From positions 12,280,186 to 12,344,185 of the forward strand of contig OX442317.1 of the NCBI GenBank assembly GCA_949358305.1: a DNA stretch of 64,000 nucleotides. Reading direction: 5' to 3'. The notes beneath the pieces are model-generated. The model made no database searches and was not told the origin of the DNA. It worked only from the letters and a program-made list of their open reading frames with translations. Both the position numbers and the translations under genes were made by a program. Shown in pieces: positions 36,781 to 46,377 of the stretch. How positions within the stretch are numbered: the stretch's first letter is position 1; each line of letters begins with the position of its first letter. This DNA is from Strigamia acuminata. Its lineage: Eukaryota > Arthropoda > Chilopoda > Geophilomorpha > Linotaeniidae.

Positions 36781-39700
36781 TTCTAAAGGACGGCAAGAAG
36801 AAAATCAACGAGGATTTGGGCCTTATAAACACTTTATTTGGCTGGGTTCTCACCGGTGCAGCTGGAAACATCGATTTATTTGATGATGAAGCCGACTTAA
36901 CCACGTGTTGCAACACTTGCAACGTTGATATAAATGAGAAGTTGGACAAGCTTTGGAATCTGGAGGCTATCGGGATAGATTCGGGAGAAAAGGATTCCGA
37001 CTTTATTCGAGACCGATTCGAATCCACGACAAAACGCTTGGAGGATGGACGCTATGAAGTGATGCTCCCCTTCAATGGACAGGAAACTGAGTTAGAATCG
37101 AATTGGGAGTTAGCAATGAATCAACTTGCAAATACGCTGAAAAGAATAGATGCAAATGAGGACTATAAAAAACGTTACGACGACTCGATGTGGCAGTACA
37201 TCGGGGAAAATCACGCGGAGGAAGTCCCAAAGGAGGAACGTTTTCTCAAGAAGGGGATATATAATATACCTCACCACCCCGTTATAAAAGAGGATCGGGA
37301 TACTTCTAAATTTAGAGTAGTGTTTAACGCGTCTTCATCCAAGAAGGGAAAACTTTCCCTCAATGACTGTTTATTTCCGGGACCTTCCCTCAACCCTGAC
37401 TTAATTCTTGTAATTGTGAGATTTCGTCTCTATTGCATCCCGATAATAGCGGATATCAAGCAGGCATTCCTGCAGGTTATGATCAACCCGACTCAAAGAA
37501 ACTTTTTACGCTTTCTGTGGGTGGCTCGTGATTATTTTAAGCAGCCTTATTCGTGGCAAAACCTGTGGAACAACATTATGATCCTGAGAATGATCGTCGT
37601 GCCCTTTGGTGTTATTTCCTCACCATTCCTCCTATGCGCAACCATTCGAAAACATGCAAAACAATTTGAGAAAACACACGCAAAAGAAGTTGATGCGCTT
37701 GATGATGGAATTTTTATGGATGACTTAACATCTGGAGGAGATTTTCCAGCCGACACGACGACACATTGCGAGAGATTAAAAATGATTTTAGACAGCGGAA
37801 AACTTCCCCTTGTGAAGTGGGCGACTTGCAGTAAAGACGTCTTCGAGAACTTGAAAAAAGAGGGATTCCACATGCGGGGCAAGGAATTTTCTAGTCTTGG
37901 AATCATTAAAATGCTCGGCATACTGTGGGACACAGAAAAGGACACTATAATGTTTAAAATACCGAAAATTGAAAAAATTCCGATTACAAAGCGAGAAGTT
38001 GTCTCATTTTTAGCTTCGATTTTCGACCCCATGGGACTCTTAGCTCCTGTGATTCTGCAAATGAAATTGCTCATTCAAGCGATCTGGGCTCGGACGAAAA
38101 AATGGGATGAAAAGATTCTTGATTCGGAGAAAAAAGAAATTGAAGAATGGAATTCCGACATCCAACAACTCAAGGAACTAAAAGTTCAACGTTGGTTAAC
38201 TACTTATTCAGGTCAGGAAATAACCCTAGAAGTTTTTTGTGACGCCAGCACAAAAGCATTTGGCTGCACGATTTTTGTCGTCAACGTGGAGGGCAAAAGA
38301 ACATTGTTGTTAAGTAAATGCCGCATTGCGCCGGCCAAAAAAGTTACTCTTCCTCGACTCGAATTAACAGCAGCAGTGGTTGGAGTCAGAATGACAAAAT
38401 ATCTGCTCGAGAACTTTCTTCCTGGATACCCCGTCACTGAAGTTCGTTACTACTCGGACTCCACTATCACACTCGCCTGGATTAATTCAGACAAAAATGT
38501 TTTGAAACCATATGTCTCAAACCGAGTTCAGGAAATTATTTCCTTTTCCAAGCCTGAGCAATGGTCTCATGTGCCAACCGAATTCAACCCAGCTGACTTA
38601 TTGACCCGTCCACACAACTCAAAAACCTTGATGAACAATAAACTTTGGTGGGACGGAGTTGATGTTTCAAAACTGGAAAAGAAGGAAGTTATACAGGAAA
38701 ACCCACCCGATGAAGAAAGAAAATTAATTGTTATGACTATTCAAGTAAAAGAGAATTTTATTTACAAATTTTTCCGACGTTTTAGCAATTACAACCGACT
38801 TTTGAGAGTGTTTTCCTACATAATGAGATGGAAAAATCAACTTGTTCGCGGTGAGCCCCTCTCGCCACTCGAGTTGGAGGCAAACCAACTGAAGATCTTA
38901 AAACTTTCGCAGAAATTACATTTTTTGGAGGAAGTTGACGTGAAAAACAAAAGGGAATTAAGCAAACATTCCACTTTAAGGAATTTCGAACTCTTTATTG
39001 ACGAAAATGGATTACTTAGACTTCATAGCCGTTTGAAAAAATCTTTATTGACATTTGATGAAGTCTATCCGATTATTTTACATTACGATAGTTGGATAAC
39101 ACGACTGTTGATCAGAAAGGCACATCTAGAACTACTTCACGGTGATATTAGTGAAACCCTTTATCACTTACGTGAACAATTTTGGATCATAAGAGGAAGG
39201 AAAACAATTCAAACAGTTATTCGAGAGTGTGCAATTTGCAGGCGTGCTAAACTTGCGAGAAATAACCCTTCTACTGGTGACCTTCCCACTGAACGTGTAA
39301 CTCCAGCGGCTCCATTCCAACACACTGGAATTGATCATCTTGGACCCATTTATGTTGGCAACAACAAGAAGGAACGGAAAAAGGTTTATATTCTTTTATT
39401 CACGTGTATGGTGACGAGAAGCCTACACTTAGAAGTGTCCGAAGACCTTTCTGTTCCCAAGTTTTTGTTAGCAATACGACGATTTGGAGCTCGCTTTGGA
39501 TATCCTGCCAAAATATTCTCAGATAATAGCAAAACATTTGAACGCGGTAGTGTGGAGTTACAATCATGGGGCAAGCTCATTGGTCACAAGGACATACAAA
39601 CTTTCCTATCTGAAAAAAGAGTGTTATGGACTTTTATTCCACCACTGTCCCCCTGGATGGGAGGGGCATGGGAGCGCCTTGTCCGTTCAGTTAAAGATAA

Positions 39701-40220
39701 ACTTCGAAAAACTTTGCTTCGATATACCGTTGATTTGGAGACTCTTCAAACTTTAGCTTTGGAAATTAGTTCCGTATTAAATTCAAGACCTTTGTCCTAC
39801 GTTCCCGACAGTGTTGATGGAAGCAGAATTTTGGCACCTGAAAATTTTTTAACCGGTGGTTTACCAAAATACCTTATAAACAAAAAATTGAGTGCCATCA
39901 AAAAGACAGATTTAAGAAAATTAGACATTAAACGAAGACAGTTCATTTGGGAATTTTGGAGAGTGTGGAGAAAAAGTTACCTTATGCAATTGCAAAATTT
40001 TTACGAGACCAAAGGCGATAAAAATTTCAAAAACCCCAAAGTGAATCAGATCGTGTTGTTAGAAAAAATAGGAACAAATCCCTATTTTTGGCCACTTGCC
40101 CGGATAAAGGAGATTTTTCCAGGTGAGGATGGTTTTACTCGAGTCATTAAAGTAGTGCTACCAGATGGACGTGAACTGAAAAGATCAGTTAAGCATGTGA
40201 GAGCTCTTGAACTGGACTGA
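36762..40220 (+). CDS. BEL-1 reverse transcriptase-RNase H-integrase part (downstream of Copia insertion)
   Basis: The first ATG of this open frame is fortuitous and lies in the Copia LTR; BEL-1 sequence starts at about residue 8. Domains in order: linker after protease (8-180); reverse transcriptase (about 182-400) with IADIKQAFLQV and the catalytic FMDD at 318-321; RNase H with D494 (FCDAS) and D566 (YYSDS) and the HVPTEFNPADLLTRP end; integrase zinc finger (histidines near 788-802, C823 and C826); integrase core D858, D921, E971 (GGAWERL); and a C-terminal DUF5641-type domain ending RSVKHVRALEL. Reverse transcription of the RNA genome and cDNA integration would be its roles. No premature stop is seen, but it is separated from its own gag start by 2.8 kb of antisense Copia, so this copy is inactive as a unit. 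Confidence 0.93.
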   Translation: MTQNINILKDGKKKINEDLGLINTLFGWVLTGAAGNIDLFDDEADLTTCCNTCNVDINEKLDKLWNLEAIGIDSGEKDSDFIRDRFESTTKRLEDGRYEVMLPFNGQETELESNWELAMNQLANTLKRIDANEDYKKRYDDSMWQYIGENHAEEVPKEERFLKKGIYNIPHHPVIKEDRDTSKFRVVFNASSSKKGKLSLNDCLFPGPSLNPDLILVIVRFRLYCIPIIADIKQAFLQVMINPTQRNFLRFLWVARDYFKQPYSWQNLWNNIMILRMIVVPFGVISSPFLLCATIRKHAKQFEKTHAKEVDALDDGIFMDDLTSGGDFPADTTTHCERLKMILDSGKLPLVKWATCSKDVFENLKKEGFHMRGKEFSSLGIIKMLGILWDTEKDTIMFKIPKIEKIPITKREVVSFLASIFDPMGLLAPVILQMKLLIQAIWARTKKWDEKILDSEKKEIEEWNSDIQQLKELKVQRWLTTYSGQEITLEVFCDASTKAFGCTIFVVNVEGKRTLLLSKCRIAPAKKVTLPRLELTAAVVGVRMTKYLLENFLPGYPVTEVRYYSDSTITLAWINSDKNVLKPYVSNRVQEIISFSKPEQWSHVPTEFNPADLLTRPHNSKTLMNNKLWWDGVDVSKLEKKEVIQENPPDEERKLIVMTIQVKENFIYKFFRRFSNYNRLLRVFSYIMRWKNQLVRGEPLSPLELEANQLKILKLSQKLHFLEEVDVKNKRELSKHSTLRNFELFIDENGLLRLHSRLKKSLLTFDEVYPIILHYDSWITRLLIRKAHLELLHGDISETLYHLREQFWIIRGRKTIQTVIRECAICRRAKLARNNPSTGDLPTERVTPAAPFQHTGIDHLGPIYVGNNKKERKKVYILLFTCMVTRSLHLEVSEDLSVPKFLLAIRRFGARFGYPAKIFSDNSKTFERGSVELQSWGKLIGHKDIQTFLSEKRVLWTFIPPLSPWMGGAWERLVRSVKDKLRKTLLRYTVDLETLQTLALEISSVLNSRPLSYVPDSVDGSRILAPENFLTGGLPKYLINKKLSAIKKTDLRKLDIKRRQFIWEFWRVWRKSYLMQLQNFYETKGDKNFKNPKVNQIVLLEKIGTNPYFWPLARIKEIFPGEDGFTRVIKVVLPDGRELKRSVKHVRALELD

Positions 40221-40273
40221 TTTGTTTGAGCTCGTTGTGTTTTCTCTTCTCTGTTCTCTTGCCGGCAATTCGC
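40221..40273 (+). other. BEL-1 3' untranslated region; atypical plus-strand priming site
   Basis: These 53 bp between stop and 3' LTR are pyrimidine-rich and end CTTGCCGGCAATTCGC directly before TGTTGC. No polypurine tract is present. BEL-2 and BEL-3 share the GCCGGCAA motif at the same place. Confidence 0.6.
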
Positions 40274-41841
40274 TGTTGCAAGACAGCGTGGAAGAATTGT
40301 TGTGCTGAGATTGTGTCAATAAATATTACTAATTGCTTTGATTTGTTTAATTTTCCTTTAGTGTTTTATTTTTCATAATTAACTGATATTTTTCACTTTG
40401 CAGGAATTTTGACTTATTAAAATGTTTTTCACTGATTTTTATTGTCACTTTTCGATTTAATGTAGTGTTAATACCTTGCTATTATTTTATTCGTGTCCTT
40501 TTGAGTGCATTTTTGAACCTTTCTATTAATTTTCCCTGATTTTGTGTTTATTGCGTGCAGTTCTAATGTTTTCTTCGTTTTCTGGCATACATTTGCGATG
40601 CTCGATACGTCATTTTTCGGTTCCTAGCGGACTTTTGCTTCCGTCTTCTAACCTTTCGTTTTGTGCTTTAGAATTCATTTGGATTTCTTTTTACATTTGT
40701 TTCTGACTAATTCGAGTCTGATCTTTCTTTCTGGATGCATTAGAACTGCCCAAAATGCTTCGTTCGGTTGTTTCGAACGTTCGTTGTCGGCTGCCGTAAA
40801 AGCGCAGCCGAGAATGTTCGGTTCGATCAACATATTCGTATTTATTAAACTTGTGTGTATTCATTCAGTATTTTGTGATGAGAATTAATAATTATTCTTG
40901 TATTTTAATCGATACTTTATTCGTTATTTACATTAAGTGCTTTTTATCCCAATTTCGAATTGTTTTGACGCTTTTGCAATGTTCGCCGGACGCCATGTTT
41001 GATCCAATACCTTTGTTATGTTCGCCGGTCGCCATGTTTGTCCCAAGCGACGATTTCACAATGTAACCGTTATTTTTGTATTTTATATTCTTATAATCTG
41101 CATTTACTATTTCATTTCGAAGTGTTTTCACCTGTATTCTTTGCTATTTTTGCATTTTTATTCCGTTCGGAATTCAAATGTTTTGATTGCATCATTTTGC
41201 TTGACGCTGATTGGCTGTCTCGATCGTCTGCTTGACGATCATTGTTTTCGCTCCGTTTGCACTGTTTTACTTTTTAGATCTTATTGTTGTGATTAGATAT
41301 ATTATTCCTGGTATTCTTGTGATCATTTTAGTATATCACAATCTTTATTTCGTGCAGTTTTTATGTAACTACAACTTTGCTGTGATTTCGTTTCCTCCGT
41401 TGCTATGACAACGGAGTTTCTTGTGTATCTGTATTTCGCCGCTATCGGCTTGGCGCGTGCCGTAATTGGGTACTGCGCATGTGCGGTTCCTCAGGAACCA
41501 ATGTAATCAGTGTATTTTATTCAGTTCTCAACCAACTTTTTAATAAACAAGTTGTTTTTTGTTAACTCCCGTGTTTTCTATTTTCAACCTTAGTTTTCAA
41601 TGTGTTGTGAGTAGTTAAGCCTTTCCCTGGATTAGTCATTGATTCAGCACTCCATTGGATATTAATCAACGGTGTTCCCATCAATGCTCCATGCATTCAA
41701 CAATAGTTTTCAGTGCGGATTTGTGTTCTCAGCGCGGTTTTCGTACGAATTTAACAATACGATCACTTGAGTTTTTAGAGGCGGGAAATTCAAATAGCCC
41801 CAACCCCATTCCTAGCTGTTTGGTGTTGACAGACCGCAACA
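40274..41841 (+). repeat. BEL-1 3' LTR (1568 bp)
   Basis: Full-length match to 29664-31231. It ends GCAACA, directly followed by the second CAGT and in-phase satellite. Confidence 0.96.
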
Positions 41842-42706
41842 CAGTTGACTTAGCACAAACATCACAAGACCAATGTCTCTGAATGTTTTGAAATAGTGTT
41901 TAAACCTTAGTAGAAAGCTTTAATGTAAGTTTTAGCAACATCCAAGCAATGATTTGGGAGAATAGACTTTTGATCTCATCACAGTTGACTTAGCACAAAC
42001 ATCACAAGACCAATGTCTCTGAATGTTCTGAAATAGTGTTTAAACCTTAGTAGAAAGCTTTAATGTAAGTTTTAGCAACATCCAAGAAATGATTTGGGAA
42101 AATAGACTTTTGATCTCATCACAGTTGACTTAGCACAAACACCACAAGACCAATGTCTCTAAATGTTCTGAAATAGTGTTTAAACCTTAGTAGACGGCTT
42201 CAATGTAAGTTTTAGCAACATCCAAGCAATGATTTGGGAGAATAGACTTATGATCTCATCACAGTTGACTTAGCACAAACACCACAAGACCAATGTCTCT
42301 GAATGTTCTGAAATAGTGTTTAAACTTTAGTAGAAAGCTTTAATGTAAGTTTTAGCAACATCCAAGCAATGATTTGAAAGAATAAACTTTTGATCTCATT
42401 TGACATCACAGTTGACTTAGCACAAACATCACAAGACCAATGTCTCTGAATGTTCTGAAATAGTGTTTAAACCTTAGTAGAAGGCTTCAATGTAAGTTTT
42501 AGCAACATCCAAGCAATGATTTGGAAGAATAAACTTTTGATCCCATTTGACATCACAGTTGACTTAGCACAAACATCACAAGACTAATGTTTCTGAATGT
42601 TCTGAAATAGTGTTTAAACCTTAGTAGAAGGCTTCAATGTAAGTGTTAGCAACATCCAAGCAATAATTTGAAAGAATAAACTTTTGATCTCATTTGACAT
42701 CACAGT
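41842..42706. repeat. Satellite island between BEL-1 and BEL-3
   Basis: About six monomers continue the same array in phase with the break at 29663. They include the AAGAAATG and GTAGACGG types seen in the main array. No gene. Confidence 0.96.
42703..42706. repeat. BEL-3 left target-site duplication (CAGT)
   Basis: CAGT before TGTTGCTAGC is repeated at 60035-60038 after GCTAGCAACA. It is the same base of the satellite monomer (after position 116 of the 140-bp form) as the BEL-1 insertion. Confidence 0.9.
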
Positions 42707-43627
42707 TGTTGCTAGCAACCGCGATGGAATCGTTAGCGGTTTAACTTTGGTTTTTTAGACAGAAAGTGTCTTTGGAGTTTTAATAGTCTTTTTGTCTTCA
42801 TTTAGTATTTTCTAGCCTGATCGCCAGGAATTTGGAGCACTTACCTGCACTGATTTCTTGGTCTTGACCGTCTGGGACGAGCTGCGTTGCCATGCCAACT
42901 CGTCGCTGTTTTAGATTTAAGTTTTAGCAGAGCTTAGAGCATTTTCTCCTATGTTTGTATAAGTTTTCTGGCCTCCCGTGTTTGAGCGCCATCTCTTGGT
43001 CTGCTTGGTAATTAGTGATTGTTGTTAATATGCTTTATTAGCAAGTGTAAAAGTGTTATGTGATTTAAGTGACACTGCTCCTGATTGTGCTAGAAATCTG
43101 AGCTGTGTCTGATGTTAGTGTTAAGCCTTTTTAGACAAAGGATTGCTTGTTTCAATGCATCTGTTAGTTATAAGCTTTTATTCTCTTGGTTTTGTACATT
43201 TTGTAATGTAACTGATGCATTTCCTCATTTTGCCTGTTTCCATAGTCACGCATTCCAACAATGAGTGCGTGCTTCTTGTGTTGTTGAAACTTAACCCTAA
43301 CGGTTGAGTTTTATTTTCCTCTCTCTCACTTTGGAATAAAACTACTGTTTTCTTCCCCAAACCAGTCTATTGCTTCTGCCTACATGATGTGTAGTGAGTA
43401 GAGAACCGGGCGCGCTTTCTCCTCCTACCGGCCGCCACTCTGTGAGTTGATTCGATCGTTTGTGCCTGAGATCGTTAACCCTAAATTGCCGTGGTTGGGC
43501 CCGACCTTGTCTGGTTGCGCATGCGCACGTCCACACACCCACTATACTTTCACTTTTCTCCTGGGATTTCTTCCGTCACCGTCGCTGACCGTTTCCCCGT
43601 CCTGGTCTGTTGCCAGTGCTAGCAACA
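42707..43627 (+). repeat. BEL-3 5' LTR (921 bp)
   Basis: Matches 59114-60034 over the full length with no difference noticed. AATAAA lies at 43335. A perfect TGCGCATGCGCA palindrome, like an NRF-1 site, lies at 43516. The terminus TGTTGCTAGCAAC is itself nearly palindromic. Confidence 0.96.
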
Positions 43628-44103
43628 GAATTCACTTCGTGGCGCCGTTTTGCTTGACCAGGATAGATGTCCGTTTTCGCCAGTTGTGTGCGCCTGATCA
43701 TCGCGTGCGACTGCAAGCTTCGACCGTCTGTTTCCTGCCTGAGTTTGCGCCAGTGTTTGGTCCAGTCGTCGCTGTCGTGTGTGTCCAGCGTGTGGTTCCT
43801 TGTAGACAATCGAGCTGCAGAGAAGCCGCATCAAGTTTACGCCGTCGTGTCGAGTGGATTGTCCAGTTGGCGTTTGAATTTCGTCGTGTGATCACAACGC
43901 AGCGTGCATTTGTGATTTCCATTCTGGAAGATGACATTTCTTGTGTCTTTTCTTGGTTTTTTGGGGGTTTTTTCGAGTCAATTAGCTTAGTGTGTGTATC
44001 AGATTCGGGGAGAGAGTGTGTCTTTTCGTTTAAAGAGTTTCTTATCGTGTTAGCTCCATATAACTGCTGGAAAAAGCAGGGGAGTTTAAGTCGCTTTAAG
44101 TAG
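43447..44103 (+). CDS. Possible leader ORF of BEL-3 (218 codons), LTR through primer site
   Basis: An open frame from inside the 5' LTR through the primer site to just past the conserved leader hairpin. I do not recognise the product. It is arginine-, cysteine- and valine-rich, and its end (APYNCWKKQG) parallels SPYNWLNQG of the BEL-1 leader frame because both read the hairpin in the same frame. There is no clear similarity elsewhere. It may be a real accessory frame, or chance openness in a stop-poor leader. Confidence 0.28.
   Translation: MIRSFVPEIVNPKLPWLGPTLSGCACARPHTHYTFTFLLGFLPSPSLTVSPSWSVASASNRIHFVAPFCLTRIDVRFRQLCAPDHRVRLQASTVCFLPEFAPVFGPVVAVVCVQRVVPCRQSSCREAASSLRRRVEWIVQLAFEFRRVITTQRAFVISILEDDISCVFSWFFGGFFESISLVCVSDSGRECVFSFKEFLIVLAPYNCWKKQGSLSRFK
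43516..43527. promoter_or_regulatory. NRF-1-like palindrome in BEL-3 LTR
   Basis: TGCGCATGCGCA is a perfect palindrome matching the published NRF-1 consensus GCGCANGCGC. It is repeated in the 3' LTR at 59923-59934. It lies after the AATAAA, so it may be downstream of transcription start. Binding is inferred. Confidence 0.35.
43640..43657 (+). other. BEL-3 primer-binding site (tentative)
   Basis: TGGCGCCGTTTTGCTTGA begins with TGG, 12 bases after the LTR end, in the position of the BEL-1 site but with different sequence. The tRNA is not identified. Confidence 0.5.
44054..44084 (+). other. Conserved leader hairpin of BEL-3
   Basis: CTCC, ATATAA, CTGC, 8-base loop, GCAG, GGGAG. Same architecture as the BEL-1 and BEL-2 hairpins, with the inner stem CTGC/GCAG where BEL-1 has CTGG/CCAG. 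Confidence 0.5.
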
Positions 44104-44110
44104 AATCGAT

Positions 44111-44179
44111 TCTAGACGTTGTATCGTCTCGTTAGTTAGCTAAAAGAAAGTTTCTAGACGTCTGACCGTCTCGTTAGTT
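44111..44179 (+). repeat. 27-bp direct repeat in BEL-3 leader
   Basis: The segments at 44111-44137 and 44153-44179 both begin TCTAGACGT and end CGTCTCGTTAGTT, with about 22 of 27 bases equal and a 15-base spacer. No counterpart was noticed in BEL-1 or BEL-2. Confidence 0.7.
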
Positions 44180-44316
44180 GTGTGTTTCTCAGTGAAACTC
44201 ACACACCATTGGTTGTTAGAATACCGTGGTGTTGTTTTCTTGCTTACGCCAGTGGCAGTTGTGTCGCCTTGGTGTCTTGCCGTGTGTTACAAGTTACCGT
44301 GCTATCTAATTGTCTT

Positions 44317-44333
44317 TGCTTTCCTACTTGCAG
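44317..44333 (+). other. Candidate splice acceptor before BEL-3 gag
   Basis: A pyrimidine-rich run ends CTACTTGCAG, 12 bases before the chosen gag ATG at 44346. If used, the first start codon on the spliced RNA is the gag ATG. No donor was identified with confidence. Confidence 0.3.
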
Positions 44334-44345
44334 AGGACATTTGGC

Positions 44346-44681
44346 ATGGCAACCCAGACGGGAACGGGTTCCAGACCCACCACTCCGGGTGGAACTCCAA
44401 CCTCTCCGCGAGCTCCTACGCCAGAGCAAATGGACTTGGTGGAGGCTCGCTACAATTCGCTGGTCCAAGCATTGGATCAATTCCTGACGAGGTCGCGTAT
44501 CTTGACCGATCCCGGGGAAGTGGAAGCAGCTCTCTTGTCTGCGGAGCAGCAAGAGCGTCGTCTGTTGAACGATGCGAATACGTTGCAGGCTTATTGGACC
44601 CGTGCAACATATTTGCAAGGAATAGCTCAGATAGAGGAATTGTCTTCTCAGGTGGATCATCTGCGTAACAGACATCAGGTG
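44346..44681 (+). CDS. BEL-3 Gag N-terminal fragment (broken by BEL-2)
   Basis: The N-terminal part of BEL-3 Gag, about 112 codons. A Thr/Pro-rich start is followed by a helical segment (PEQMDLVEARYNSLVQALDQ, ... DPGEVEAALLSA) that corresponds to the N-terminal region of BEL-1 (DPGELEALLSTA) and BEL-2 (DPGELEALVQTA). The BEL-2 insertion interrupts it at 44681/44682, after which the frame runs into the BEL-2 LTR and stops at 44717. An upstream in-frame ATG at 44310 would add 12 residues; 44346 is preferred because of the acceptor-like CAG just before it and the match to the Gag start. Confidence 0.8.
44678..44681. repeat. BEL-2 target-site duplication, left (GGTG)
   Basis: GGTG before TGTAGCGG recurs at 54121-54124 after the other LTR end TTGCAACA. 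The flank before it reads GACATCA, as does the flank of BEL-3. Confidence 0.9.
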
Positions 44682-46322
44682 TGTAGCGGTCAATCACACA
44701 GGACAGAAAAGAACTGAGCCATGGCGTTTTGAATCTCCCGCCAATCCACTCAAACGATCGTATAGTGAGGTTAGTACGTATACCGTGTGGAAACAGATTT
44801 AATTTGTCCCGAAATGCATTGGAGAATGAAGGAATCCCTGTAGAAACTACTGTTGAATGGTATCCAAGTGTCCGCTTAACCATTGACCATTCTGGGAAAA
44901 TGTTTGGCTACTCCCGACACATTGTAATGGCAACGAAAGTAAAAACTCCAGGAGATAACATAAAACAACTTATTTATTCGGAAGTAGAATGATAACTGAC
45001 CAAATACACGAATGTACGTTGGCTAACAAAGAAAATGCACGTGCAAAACAATGGTCACGGCACGCGCCAAGGTAAAAAACACAATTGAGAAATTCCGTTG
45101 CTATGACAACGGAGAAAAATGAAATACATTGAAGTGAGCGATTGCTCAAAAATGCATTAAAATCAAATTGCAATATGTCAAAATGACCACAAAGATGTCA
45201 GGAACATAAAAGTAAATGGTAACAATGCTCAAAAACACTTAAAACAATGAGAAAATACAGAAAGAATCGATCGAGAAGCAGACGATCGGCTCAGCCAATC
45301 AGAATACAGCAAAGTTACGTAATGCAAAGATTTGAATTTAAAACCTCACAAAATCACTGAAATGGTAAATAATATGCACTAAAATACAATGAAATGAAAT
45401 AGTAAATGCAAAAGAAGTATTAATAATACAATAGAATCGATTTAATAACGAAATTAGCGAATAAATCCAACATGGCGCCCGTACAACTCAATAAGAGCGG
45501 CAAAACACGACATTTGAATTCTGACACAAGAATATAGCAAATACTAGGTAATGTTACTAATAAATACACTTAGGAAAAGTAATTTCCTTCAAAATAAAGC
45601 ACTTTTAATAAGAATACACATGAAAATTAGTCTTGAAAGAAAAGAAACGATCGCGGACGGCAACGCATATGCGAGGTCCGTCACGATCGTTCGTACAGAC
45701 AAAACGGCTGCTCCGGGAAAGAAACTAAGTGCACAGATCGACAGATCACCCCTGAATTAGTCTAAAACAATATTAGGATCAATTCTAACGACAAGAATTC
45801 AATGAAAACGAAAGGTTAGAAGTTGGAGTCAAAACCGAACTAGATTTCGAAATATGACGTCACTCCAATTACACTAGTGAACTGTTTGACGACGGATGCA
45901 CCCAATTTCACACGGAAACACACAAAATGAATAGGAATTGATAATATAAGACAAATTCTTATAAATAACACTTGAAATGAATGCAATAGACAATGAAATA
46001 TCATATTTTAATAAACAACAGTATCATAAAACACTTTAATAGTTTTAATAATGCAAAAAATCCTGTAAAATAAGATTAAAATGTTATGCAAAATAAAACA
46101 CACTAGAATAAGTCTATTTAAACACACAATACCCAAAATTCATGACAATATAAGAAAATAATGAACTAAAAGCTTTAATATGACACAAAAAACACCTGAA
46201 ATGTAAGTCAAACTATTAGAAGCAAAATTTAACAACACTTTGAATATTTAATAGGACAATAAAATGGCAAATAAAAAGCAGTATCAATTTATATTCCACT
46301 CTGTTTGCAACAGGTTGCAACA
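44682..46322 (-). repeat. BEL-2 3' LTR (1641 bp)
   Basis: Matches 52480-54120 with about five substitutions by eye. On the - strand it holds an initiator-like TCAGTT (44999-44994), AATAAA (44978-44973), the TCCGTTG/CAACGGA hairpin (45094-45113) and an inverted CCAAT box (45292-45299). Small frames in it recur in the other LTR and look non-coding. Confidence 0.95.
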
Positions 46323-46377
46323 GAGAATTGCCGGCGAAAGGAGAGAGAAGAGAGAACCACACACAAAGTCTTATTAG
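46323..46377 (-). other. BEL-2 3' untranslated region; atypical plus-strand priming site
   Basis: On the - strand, a pyrimidine-rich tract is followed by CGCCGGCAATTCTC directly before the LTR terminus TGTTGC. There is no polypurine tract. Compare BEL-1 and BEL-3. Confidence 0.6.

Larger units (their letters stand above)
29664..41841 (+). mobile_element. BEL/Pao LTR retrotransposon BEL-1 (split by a Copia-type element)
   Basis: The element has 1568-bp direct LTRs starting TGTTGC and ending GCAACA, with a 4-bp CAGT target duplication. It carries a primer site 15 bases inside the left LTR and a Gag-Pol frame in the BEL/Pao order Gag, zinc knuckles, protease, reverse transcriptase, RNase H, integrase. 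The protein is clearly related to the one encoded by BEL-2. The two LTRs look identical by eye, so the insertion is young. The coding frame is disrupted by the Copia-type element at 33937-36780, so this copy can no longer express a complete Gag-Pol. Without that insertion the element would be about 9.3 kb. No envelope-like frame is present: only 53 bp separate the stop codon and the 3' LTR. Confidence 0.95.

Noticed and set aside
40221-40273. Envelope-like third gene in the BEL elements
   Set aside because: Only 53-55 bp separate the Gag-Pol stop from the 3' LTR in all three elements, so there is no room.
43178-43542. Small - strand frames in the BEL-3 LTR (repeated at 59585-59949)
   Set aside because: They are identical in both LTRs by duplication, lie across the promoter and poly(A) region, and have no features.
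44180-44668. 162-codon frame overlapping the BEL-3 gag start in another phase
   Set aside because: The overlapping frame with Gag similarity (44346 onward) explains the region. This one has no similarity to BEL-1 or BEL-2.
44729-44992. 87-codon + strand frame in the BEL-2 LTR (also 52527-52790)
   Set aside because: Antisense to the LTR end and duplicated with it; no independent evidence.
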